From Whitmania pigra (taxonomy: Eukaryota; Annelida; Clitellata; Hirudinida; Haemopidae): DNA of 64,000 bases. Below are positions 47,614-58,628 of the stretch, in pieces. How positions within the stretch are numbered: the stretch's first letter is position 1; every line of letters begins with the position of its first letter. Location of the stretch: assembly GCA_021613335.1 (NCBI GenBank), contig JAJTWR010000481.1:745001-809000 (forward strand). The letters are read 5' to 3'. The notes beneath the pieces were generated by a model. The model had not been told where the DNA came from. It saw only the letters and a list, made by a program, of their open reading frames with translations, and did no database searches. The translations under genes and the position numbers were made by a program.

Positions 47614-50612
47614 TCATAAATTCATCTCGAAAGGCTGGATAGGGTCAAACACCAGGGCACGTCGCGACCTAAAGGTTATCGCCATTGGCGACTTGTTGAA
47701 CTTGGGTGCTTTATCGACCCTATGGCTCATTGCTCTTGAAGTTTCGAGATGATCATCGTTTGTCGTTTGCCTCGAGTCTGTCTCCGTCATTCCCAGACCG
47801 CTATCCAGACTTTTGAGACTGGCTTTAGGGTGATGGACTTCGGAGATCTGAAGCTCTGCTTTCGTGATTTGGAAATTCGTTGGCAAGTTTTTTATTTTGC
47901 TCGACTGACCGCAGTAAGAGCCGCTAATGAGGGCGTCAGAAAGATCAGACACCTCGAATGAATCGTCAAAGATGTTTAATTTTGCAGTGTCGAGGTCGTC
48001 GTCGTCGTCGTAATCTTCGTCATTCAACTCGGCATCTTCAAGGTCATCGTCCCTGGCTCTCGACGTTAGGAAAGTAAAGTCGAGCTTTTCCTGGTTTTCC
48101 AAGAGCAGTCTTTCGGCTTTTCTGAGCTTATCTCCGCACCTGGTCGTGTTCAGGGTGATGGGACACTTTCTAAAGTCGGGGGTTTTGTACCTGTCCCCCA
48201 AGTCGTAAGCCTGGTACTTTTTGAGGACCAATTCCGTTATGCAGCTTGAATTTTGAGAATTTTTTGGACGGTCCTCCTCCCCCTCTTCTTCTTCTTCAAT
48301 GCGACTGGATTCGGGGTCTACGTTTTCCTTGAAGAAACTCGGACCCAATTTGGTCACGTTGAACACACCTTTGAGGGACACCTGATTGTGATTATGTTTA
48401 TGATTATTACACATGATTATGTTATTGGTTTAGAACTGTAGTTTGATAGATATTGTTAGATACAATGTTGAATTTATGATATTTTAATGATTATTAAAAC
48501 GCAATTAATTAATTAATTAATTACCTCGTTTCTGTTTTTTGGTTTCCTAATTTTATCGAGTATTTTCTTCAAAATGTGCCTCTTTCCTTTTGTGATTGTA
48601 GATTCTCTACAATGGAACGAATAGCATTAAGTTGAATTCTTTTATTCAAGTTATTGCTTATTCTTAAATTAAATAATAAATATAACATCGAAATCAACAT
48701 CGTTAATATAAACATTAAAATATGTATTAATAACAAACTAAATAAAATAATTAAATTAATGATAATTAAGTTAAATTTAAAAAATAGACATAATTATAGA
48801 TGGTATTTTCAAGAAACCGTCTTACCCCATGGTCGAGTGCTGGACGCTCCTCTCAGGCATCGTCAGGGACAGAGGGTCTTCAGTTTTCCTCTTCTTTCCA
48901 AAAAGTTTGAAAAATCCCTTTTTCCTGGAAAATAGATGATGATGATGATGATTTTGTTGTAAAAAAATTTAAAACTTTATTTATTCTGAGTCAATTTATT
49001 CATTTTATTATTTTAAATTTTAATTTTTCAATTTATTAATCAATATATTCTTTATTAATTCTGAGTCAATCAAACCTTATGGAAACATTGGTGGTCTCGT
49101 TTGTTTCGCTCATTTTCGGTCTTTTGCTGGCAATGCTCGTCCATCCAGATTCTTCTGTCGGTTCTGAAATGAAAGTATTCAATATTTAAAAAACGTTAAA
49201 TGTTTAATTTTAATAATAATAATTTTAATAATAATTTTAATAATAATAATAATAATAATAATAATATTTTAAATTTAAATGGTTCAAGTTAAACGTTTCG
49301 ATTTAAACTTTAAAATTGTTGGATGATGTATAGGCTGCAATGAAAGATTATAATACTACGATATAACAGGATCATTACCAGGAACACTGAAAGTCACGTG
49401 GGCTTCCCGCGGGCAATCAACGTGCCGCCTCTTACGGTTCTTGATGGGGGATATGCCGCTCCCAAAGCCATGCAAAACGTTCGATTCCTCATCCATGCCT
49501 TCATCATCTTTTTCCTTCTCCATGTTTTTTATGGCCGCACCAGGAAGCTCACCAATGTCCTTCCAGTTCTCGATGAGTATTTGAATGGTGTCCACTTCTG
49601 TAAATTTCGTGACCATCGTATGATTCTGGACTTTTCTCTCAGTCGTCTCTATCGTCTCCGAGTGTAGAAGCGTCGGTGCGAAGATGAGCGCCAAATTGGA
49701 CACGTTCATCAAGTTCTCCGATGACTTTTTGGCAACCTTCGTCAAAAAGGACGTCAGACATCTGAGAGTGTTCAGGTTGTTCATGGGTAGCAGTAGGCAG
49801 GCCCGAGTCAGTGCTTTTTTGAGGACAGAGGAATCTTCCAGCTGTTTGTGGCATTCCATGATGATGGAGTAAACTTTCTGGGTGATCAGTGGACCTGGAA
49901 GTTCCCTGAAGAATTGCTTGATCAAGGATGCGAGGTCGAGAGGATGACAGTCTGTGATTGTTTCGTTGGCATCGATTTGCTCCTGGAATTGAAGTAATTA
50001 TTTATTATTATTTTTTTATTTTTAGGTAGGTTATTTATCCTCCTTAGCCTATATATATATATAAACTGTCGTGATTTGTGTGTTTTTATGTAAGTATAAT
50101 TCTAAGAATTAATTACTACTTATTAATTGTTATTAAGCGATTGACCTGGCAAGTAATTATTAATCATTAATAAGCAATTAACCTAACTTTGTAATTATTA
50201 ATTATTGGTTATTATTATTATTATTATTATCATCATCATCATCAAGCAATTATAGAGATAATAACAAGAAGTTTATCTAAATTCCCATCGCAATATTTTA
50301 TTCCAAACTCAAACTTTGCTGTCAGAAAATCAAAACTGTTGGTTTTCGTTTCGGCGTTTGATTGGCGTTTGTGGCCTCATTTTATTTTTTTGTTTAAATT
50401 TTCAAATTTTTAAATTCAGCAATCTGACCATCTCGTAGAAGATGGTTTAGAGAACTCGTCTCGCATGACAGACTGGCACACTGGAGCTATCACTACCATT
50501 ACCACTACTATTACCATCACCACTATCGTTTTTATTATGATTGTCACAATCACTATCATTACTACCGTCGTCATCATCATCATCGTCGTCGTCATCATCA
50601 TCATCGTCGTCG

Positions 50613-50645
<33 letters not shown>

Positions 50646-53600
50646 ACATTATCGCTGGCACGTAAAGGATTGTAGTGGCCTGCAATTCGATATCCCTTGA
50701 TGGTCTTTTAAAAGGTTGCTTGATGATGATGATGATGATTATTGTTTTACAGATTTGAGATGCCAGATATTTACTTGAACATTTTTTAATACTTAATTTA
50801 AGTTCGTTGTATCGATATTATTTCTGTAGCATTTTATTCCTATATTTGGATTTTTGAAAAATATTTTTTTTATAAAGATTTCTACTCAAGTTACGTAAAA
50901 TTTTTGACATTTTGCTTATTGAAGATGTCATACCTATAAAGTCTACAGTAACGACGTCATCATTTGTCGTCTGATAATTATAATATACTATATTATTATT
51001 ATTCAATAAATTATACTTTAAATAAATTAATCCAACATGGAAATAAACCCGTCCAACGTAAATAAATTCTCCAACAGCAAACAATCAATCAATCATGACA
51101 TTCCACCTGACATGACGCCTGATTAGACGTTGAATTACAAGCTCTTGACAGAAACCCAGCAGAGCTCGTCGACCTAAGCATGACGTGACATGACGTGATA
51201 CACGCCCTTTTGATGTCAAACATACACTACTCCCCTAAATCTTCCCCTCTTCATGTATTACAATAAATCTCCCTTTCCAGGTATTACAATAAATCTCCCC
51301 TTTTCAGGTATTATAATAAATCTAGTATGTCCTAATTCCAGATAAACTGATTGTGGGTTGAAATATGGAAACCTACCTGCAACCTCCTGATTCTGTCTCT
51401 CGATCCGGGCTGCCTGAAAAGACCCTTGACTTTCAAGTGCTTCTCGAGGATTTGGAAAGAATCGTGCAGAAACCTGGAGTTGGGTTTAAGTTTGAGTTTG
51501 AGTTTGGATTTGAATTTAAATTTAGTTGAATTTGTTAAATGTTGTTCGAAATCGAGTTACAGAATATATATTGTAATAATATATATATATTGTAATACTA
51601 TATATAAAATATATATATATACATATATCGAAAATATATATATATATATATCGAAATCGAGTTACAGAATATATATTGTAATACTATATATAAAATATAT
51701 ATATACATATATCGAAAATATATATATATATATATCGAAATCGAGTTACAGAATATATATTGTAATACTATATATAAAATATATATATATACATATAGAA
51801 TTCACGGCATGAAATTATTAGTGATGTGATAATGATATTAGTCATTGGGATTTAGTGATGTGATGATAATAATATTCGTGATTAGGATTTAGTGATTTAT
51901 TATGATAATATTCATAACAAGTAGTTAGTGATGTGATAATAATATTCATAATAAGTAGTTAGCCTAGCTCAAGAAGAGAGTGACGATAAGATTACATTGA
52001 ACATGTGCGGCACACATGAACATCGTTACGCATTCCTCTGAACACCTGCTGAATGTCTTCACGTGTCAGTGAAGCTGACTTCGGAGTGCAGGACTGTGGA
52101 GTGCAATGCATTATGTAGTGCGATGCATTATGTAGTGCGATGCATTGTGGAGTGCGATGCATTGTAGAGTGCGATGCATTGTAGAGTGCGATGCATTGCG
52201 AAGTGCGGTGCATTGTGGAGTGCGGTGCATTGTGGAGTGCGGTGCATTGTGGAGTGCGATGCATTGTGGAGTGCGATGCATTATGTAGTGCGATGCATTG
52301 TGGAGTGCGATGCATTGTAGAGTGCGATGCATTGTAGAGTGCGATGCATTGTAGAGTGCGATGCATTGTAGAGTGCGATGCATTGTAGAGTGCGATGCAT
52401 TGCGAAGTGCGGTGCATTGTGGAGTGCGGTGCATTGTGGAGTGCGGTGCATTGTGGAGTGCGGTGCATTGTGGAGTGCGGTGCATTGTGGAGTGCGATGC
52501 ATTGTGGAGTGCAGGAGTATTATTGATCAATCAGACGGTGAATTAATAAATTATCTTCTCACTTTGGAACGAGCCCAAATTCTGTTGTGAATACCATTGG
52601 TACTTCCGTCAAATCGACACCAAATATTCTGCTCTCCGGATTCTGTCTGTTGTTCTGGAAATAAAAATAGGTTTTAAATTTTTATTTTTATTTATGGAAA
52701 TATACATCTATGCACTTTTAAAGCTCTCTAATTCTGGAGTTTAAATTTTAATTATTATTTAAGTAATTTCATTAGTGTCGACTCGGTTGATCAGCAGACC
52801 GTGAAGGTGCCAACGATAACGTCGCATTTCACCATCGATTCTCGCCGATAGAACTGATTTTCCACACCGTTGCTGTGCGTTGGTAAACAAGAAAATTGAC
52901 CGTGAACCGCGAATTTACGGCCTCTGCTTGTGAGATATCGAATATCCGTTCTGGATTAGGCGACCTAAAAGCTCAACAACTGACATTGAAATGACCTTAA
53001 GACACGCACCATTAAACCTCAGTTGCCTCGTCTTCATTAGACGACCCAATAAAATAAACTAATATTAATAATCCCTCATAATCAAAAACAAATAGACACG
53101 TGAATGAATGAATGATTAAATAAAACAATCTTGAACTAAGATTACAATGCCAGACTTCCACGCGGAGGCATTCAACCCCACATTGGTCACATTGTCCAGC
53201 AAAGGATATGCAGGGCGAGCAGATCTCCAGTGATCAAAGAGCGTCTTCGCCTCGAATTAATTCCTCAAAGAGCAACAAATCAATCAGAAGCAACTGACCC
53301 GCTGTTCAAAGATGGACAAAGATTTATGTCCTCGAAATACTTGGAAAAACTCCCACAACGGACATTAACAGTGAGCCATAAAGAACGTTTGTCGAAAGAT
53401 TTCCAGTGGAAAGATTATTTTTTAAAGCGAAAAATATTTATTAAAAGAAAGATATTTATTTTAAGAAATATTAGTTATTGAAAGAAAGATTAGTTATTGA
53501 AAGAAAGATTAGTTATCTAAAAGAAAGATTATTTATTAAACGGAACCATGGTTTTGGAGGTCCAGTAAATGATGAGAACTCTGTAATTTTTCTTAAATTA

Positions 53601-56600
53601 ATTAATTTTTAACCTATTTTGTTAAATTTATCCGTCTCTTTAAACACATAATTTTGTTTTCCAAAGGAAAACCACGGAATCGACAAAAATAACTTAAATG
53701 ACACAATTTCAATAATTCAACCGACACTAATTCAAGCCAATCCTGATAAATAACTTTAAATTAACTTTACAGCATTTCAAATCACTACTGCCTCTATCCT
53801 ATCCGAAATAAATCCTAAATCTAACGCCAGTAGAATAGAGGTACAATCTGCTTATTGCTATCCTGGGACGCTGAGAAAATCGAAAATGGTTCGTCCAGAT
53901 AGGCAAGTGGTCACTTTATGGCCTCTTAATCGATGTTCCGGTACCTCTTAAAACGCCATAAAACTCTCTGACAGAAGACTTTGCTTTAAGTACCGATTGT
54001 TTTAGTTGTTACAGTTGTTTTTGCAAGCATTTTGTTGGTAAATGCTAAAAAAATGGTCTGTTTTGTTCATTTGTCACAAAACGTTTGGAATATTTCACTT
54101 TTCACATTCAACAACTTTTATAAGCACTGAATAGAAGTGCATTACTGATAGAACTTTTTATTTAACTAAATATTTCAAGAAATCGATAACAAATCATCCA
54201 ACAAAGACATAAAACCTAGTTACCTAATTTTCCAGGTTTATCTCACTGGGCAGTCTCAATTAACATATTTCAAACGCCTGCCGCTCCAATATGCAAATCA
54301 AATTGAACACAAAACATACTTATCTGCATTAATATCTATATTAATCTCAGTCTCCATCGAGATCTAAAGATAGAGACCCCCAGAAGGATTATGCATAATT
54401 CATGGCTTCATTAGCCGGCCTACAGGCAGCGGACATATGCGGTGGATGCATATTTTAATTGCTCATTAACATACGTAACACTGGCGCGCAATTACGCCAC
54501 ATCCAGAAACTGTACGATTGATGTGCAAGCTTTAATTAGACTGAGCTTTCTCCTTATCGGAATAATGAGCAGAAAGTTTAAAAGAAAAACTACATGCAAC
54601 CAGATGAACGCATTGATTGATTTATTTATATCCAGAAGAGTCTAAAAATATAAACACACCAGTGTTATGGGACTTGTCAGCAGCCTAAGCACAAAGGAAC
54701 CAGCTAGCCAGCCGGCTAGTCGGTCTACCAAACCCTGTTGAATTTATATACCACTTTTGATGAAAAATTTTAGTAATAGCTGCTTTTTAATAATTAAAAA
54801 TTAATATTTTATGCTACCCCTTTAAATCTGACCACTTTTTAGTAGCTACTTTTTATTAATTAAAAATTAATATTTTATGCTAACCTCTTAAATCTAACCA
54901 CTTTTTAGTAGCTACTTTTTATTAGTTAAAAATTAATATTTTATGCTACCTCCTTAAATCTTATCACTTTTTAGTAGCTAGTTTTTATTAATTAAAAATT
55001 AAAACTTTATGTTACCCCCTTAAATCTGACCACTGGTGCGAGTGATCACTACCCTTCAAAGTGCTCCAGATTACTCATTGGATGCATTTTTTGTTAGCTA
55101 CTTTATCTCGTTGAAGTAAATTATATGATAATATAATTATAATAAGTTATCGAGCAAAAAATTATTATAGAAAAGGATTTAAACCAATTTTGTTTGATCT
55201 GTTGGTTCCATAATTTAATTGCGATCATCAAAAGCAACGATTAGGTCATAATCCTTAAGAACTCATTGCGAATGTTATATAGAGGTTAGATTAGATTAGT
55301 GAACTTTGTTAATTTATACAACAAACTTTAGACAAACAAAATAAATAAAGAACAAGTTAAGAAACAAATTGCATAAACAGTCGTTTGTTTTCTATTAGTC
55401 AAACTAAGTCCAAATCATCCTAGTTATGCAACGGACTTTGCTAATCAAATAAATAAAAGAAATAAATAAATTAGTCAAACTCGAGAAAATCATTGGCGTC
55501 GTGGCTTGTTTACCCGCTCGATGGCATCACAAACTGACGTGCGGATGTTAGCCCGGGAAAGGCTCGCAAACCCAAAGTCTACAAAAAGACCAAAGGGACT
55601 TAATGGCTGGACGTCTTAACAATTTCTTATTGATTACTTTATTGGTCCTTAAGCGTCGTAAATAATCACAACTTTCCTAACAGCTTAAATAAGCAAACAG
55701 CTTAAATAAGCAACTTACTTACTCGAGTAAAGAGCTTCTTAACAACAATTGCACCCCATTGAAATTCCCCGACACCGAATAACCACAATCGTAACATAAT
55801 CAAACATCATTAGCATTAGAATCGATCGCTCTGGGTGGTCTGACTTGGGACTAGCGATCAGCGATCACATTAGGAATAGGAACCAATTGTACTCTTAATT
55901 CCAATTGTACTTCATTTCAGTCCAATTGCAATCGGCCAATGGATCAGTCCAGCATTCTCAACAGAAAGTCAGATGACATTAATTGTCTTGCTAACACCTA
56001 GTCTGGCCTTGGGTTTAGTGCGCTGTTTACGTAGAAAGGCTAAAGGTCATGGGTTAAGCTCTGGTTAAGTTCGGGTCGTTTCAATGAACCTTGTTTTCTC
56101 GATAGTAGATCGATAACTTGCAGAGCTATTTACTCAAAATAAAAAGCAAATTATTGCTATTACAGACGTTATTATTATTAGTAGTATTAATGTTTTTATT
56201 GTGACGTCACACATTACATCGCATGTGCTTGTAACGTGGCGCACCTCATTTGCATAAACGTTTGAGCGCCAAAACGAATGAACGAATGTAAAATGGTAGA
56301 GCAACAGTCGCATCCTGTAAACGTAAACATCGTTTCGGAATCGCTTCCATGCATAGATAGCGTGATAAGCGTGACATGGTATATGACGACGACGACGATG
56401 ATGATGATGACGACGAAGATGATGGCGCGATAAGCGCACACGCCGAGAATCCAAACACAGTATTTGTCACATTTTCAAAATCGACTCTTTTATCCCGGTT
56501 TTAGTAACACCGAAGTTTCAAATCACCTTTCCGAAAATCGTTACCTCCATGATCGATACGATACGATACACCGGGTGTATCAAATTACCCCGGGGAGAAT

Positions 56601-57334
56601 AAGGGGGGGGGGAGGGGGGAGGGTCTAGGGAAGGGTGGGCATTGCTCGAGCTTCCCCATTTTCATCAGTTTATCACAGCGGAGTTCAAAATGATGCTGGG
56701 CTCTCGTAACTGGTCGTTATTTACAAGATAATGGTAAACTACGACCGTCGTCGTTAAGCTTGTTAATCATATTCCATTCATGCTGGTACGTGGCACCGAG
56801 ACATTTCCTAAGATTGCGAAACTTCTGAGCTTGCCAAGGGATATACGGGGTCTATTAGTCGGCATTTCATGTCATGTCAAGTATGTGTCGTTTCTAGTGT
56901 GACGCAACAGATGTCCGTCGCGATTTCGAGAGAAACGGAGAGAATAAATGAAGCAAAATAAAATGAAAATTGTTTTTTAATTGAATATCGTAAAAGTGTT
57001 GTTGTTGTTGCTATAATAAACATTGTAAGGACCGCATAGTTGTTTAGATAGGTTGTCGTAAGAGTTGCAAATGCATTATCGCTACAATTTCATATCATTT
57101 CTTTCTATTTTTTTAAACCGCAAAATGAAAACAACTCACAGCATTGTAGACGTATCTTGTCTTTCTCGGTGTAAATATTTGCACCAGCTTCTTCTTCTCA
57201 CTTTTACCGCCCCTCAGCAAACCGCAGGGGATGCGCACACCGTACGATGTCAGATCTCGAAAGACTTGTATGTGCACTGGATTAGAGAAATCTATATCCA
57301 TCCCGAATACCAGTTCAGAAATTGTAAAATGCAC
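47614..57334 (-). CDS. ARHGAP11A: Rho GTPase-activating protein, ARHGAP11-like
   Basis: RhoGAPs switch off Rho GTPases; ARHGAP11A acts on RhoA in mitosis and cytokinesis. Exons: 57334-57185, 52654-52563, 51473-51377, 49982-49379, 49163-49076, 48924-48826, 48606-48525 and 48381-47614 (stop 47616-47614), about 659 residues. Exon 1 (VFRDLTSYGVRIPCGLLRG) aligns with the human N-terminus (LLQHLRAFYGIKVKGVRG). SRIFGVDLTEVP then precedes the GAP domain, which has the arginine finger KGLFRQPG (Arg about 101), LIKQFFRELPGPL and the conserved Asn in SNLALIFAPTLL. A basic cluster NRKRR follows. The C-terminal exon is long, acidic and apparently disordered, with RKAERLLLENQEKLDF. The exon 1 donor (CTG|GTGCAA) is weak and was chosen by phase and by the spacing matching human. 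The first ATG was taken; a second ATG 11 codons on aligns better with human. Confidence 0.93.
50555..50646. repeat. (ATC/GTC)n array in ARHGAP11 intron 3
   Basis: About 90 bp of ATC with interspersed GTC units in the intron between the exons at 51377 and 49982. Poly-Met and poly-Ile frames here are artefacts. Confidence 0.9.
51545..51798. repeat. AT-rich minisatellite, about 84-bp unit
   Basis: The anchor ATCGAGTTACAGAATATATA recurs at about 51551, 51656 and 51740, separated by (TA)n tracts. It lies in ARHGAP11 intron 2, about 75 bp upstream (sense strand) of exon 3. Confidence 0.85.
52090..52512. repeat. 17-bp minisatellite
   Basis: About 25 copies of GATGCATTGTAGAGTGC with variants (GTGGAGTGC, GTGCATTG) at strict 17-bp spacing. 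Because 17 is not a multiple of 3, all frames show 17-residue repeats. It lies about 50 bp downstream (sense strand) of the ARHGAP11 exon 2 donor. Confidence 0.95.
54230..54640. promoter_or_regulatory. candidate intronic enhancer
   Basis: A repeat-free stretch with an octamer (ATGCAAAT near 54292), GGATTATGCATAATT near 54388, GATCTAAAGATAG and several TAAT cores (TTAATTGCTCATTAAC near 54455), denser in homeodomain and POU sites than its surroundings. The regulatory role is inference. Confidence 0.25.
54775..55036. repeat. 66-bp minisatellite with MITE-end-like segment
   Basis: AGTAGCTAC recurs at 54841, 54907 and 54973 (66-bp spacing), four copies in all. Each unit holds TTAAATCTGACCACTTTTTA. 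The last ends CCCCCTTAAATCTGACCACT then GG, resembling the MITE end CCCCCCTAAATCCGCCCACA. Confidence 0.88.
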
Positions 57335-57397
57335 TAATTCCTTTGTCCTCCGACTGCCAACAACATGAAATTCAATTCTATCGCGGGCCTTGCGGGT

Positions 57398-57488
57398 CTT
57401 TTATATACCCCGGCCGGAAGCATGCCATTGGCTGGGCGCTTCCTCGCACGGGCCTAGCGAAGAGCTTCCTGTAATACGCCACTATTGG
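57398..57488 (-). promoter_or_regulatory. ARHGAP11-like core promoter (TATA and CCAAT)
   Basis: On the minus strand TATATAAAAG lies at 57407-57398, about 65-75 bp upstream of ATG 57334. CCAAT boxes lie at 57431-57427 and 57488-57484, and CCGGAAG (ETS-type, plus strand) at 57413-57419. Order and spacing fit a TATA-containing promoter with NF-Y sites. CCAAT boxes are common in cell-cycle genes, which suits an ARHGAP11 role, but regulation is not shown. Confidence 0.65.
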
Positions 57489-58208
57489 CCGGATCGTGTC
57501 AGCGTTGCGTCACAAGTATTTTGAGTGCCCAATATCTGAGGACATCAATGAGGGTAGAAATATTTTCGTCGACGATGTTGTCGTAATTTGAATTTGGTAG
57601 GCTCTTGCGTAACTTCTTCAAAGCTAACACTGAGATAGAATCGTTGGTTTACCGTCCGTCTGGATGAGTGTGGTGATGATAACGATGGTGGTGGTGGTTG
57701 TGATGGTGGCGATGATGACGATGATGAGATTACCCTTCTAATGACCGTAATGATACCGATAATTGAATGCTGATGATGATAATAGTGGTTCGGGTCAAAG
57801 CGTATCTTGGCGAAGTTGCTGATGCTGTTTTGACTGGCGGTGAATATTTTAGTGCCACTAGGAAATACTATCTAGGAACCGGGAACTGAAATTCGTGGGC
57901 ATCTGAACTTATGGACACTTTGAAGATTAAGGACATTTTAATAGCTAAATAACTATAATAACTAAAAAGTGTTTAAGATAACATTTGAATCGTTACTCGT
58001 GCATTGTATTTATTTTATTTGAGTTTATTTGTGATTGTTAATATTCAAATTAATAAGAGAGATTAGCGAATTATTTGTGCGTTAACATCCGTTGCTTAAA
58101 TGATCATACGTGGTTTAGATGATCAGAACGGTCTTCATTAACGAGCGTGCTTGTAAAGGATGTAGTTTGTTTATTATTTTTAATTAATTAATTAATTAGT
58201 TAAATTAA

Positions 58209-58326
58209 ATTAAATGTTTTAATTCCAAACAGTTAATTAGTTAATTAATTAATTTAAAAATTTCTTTATTGAAAGTACGTTGCGTAACTAAAACGATTCG
58301 GGTCTGTTTGGAATTAAAACATTTAA
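58209..58326. repeat. perfect 24-bp inverted repeat
   Basis: Left arm 58209-58232 (starting ATTAAATGTTTTAATTCCAA, ending ACAG) and right arm 58303-58326 are exact reverse complements, separated by 70 bp. The arms could form a cruciform or mark a small palindromic element. No matching target duplication was recognised. Confidence 0.9.
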
Positions 58327-58540
58327 TGTTTATGTTTATTTAAACACACATTTAGCTACTCATTTAACCACACATACTTAACTAATTACAGGTTATAAAA
58401 ATGTTTTGCTGTAAATTGTAATTTGTGGACATTGTTCGTGATTGCGTCAAAAACGTAAAACATTCTGTGTGACCAATGCGTCAATGCGCCTTCACCGTCT
58501 TAGTTTTGAATGGTCAATGATTTGGAACAATAATCAATAA

Positions 58541-58628
58541 CGTTTTTATTATAATTATAACGTTTTATTATAATTATAACGTTTTATTATAATTATAACG
58601 TTTTATTATAATTATAACGTTTTATATT
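58541..58628. repeat. 19-bp tandem repeat
   Basis: CGTTTTATTATAATTATAA is repeated more than four times. Each unit contains the palindrome TTATAATTATAA. Confidence 0.92.

Larger units (their letters stand above)
52660..57180 (-). other. long first intron of the ARHGAP11-like gene
   Basis: About 4.5 kb without recognised exons. It contains the 66-bp minisatellite at 54775-55036 and a motif-rich island at 54230-54640. A missing small exon between exons 1 and 2 would also lie here if the weak exon 1 donor is wrong. Confidence 0.6.

Noticed and set aside
51992..52530. Minus-strand His/Cys/Thr repeat ORFs resembling a metal-binding repeat protein
   Set aside because: They arise from the 17-bp minisatellite, and the frames lie inside an ARHGAP11 intron.
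56134..56470. Minus-strand ORFs with His/Arg and Ser runs
   Set aside because: The runs come from a short GAT/GAC repeat near 56385-56420 within ARHGAP11 intron 1; the rest has no coding signal.
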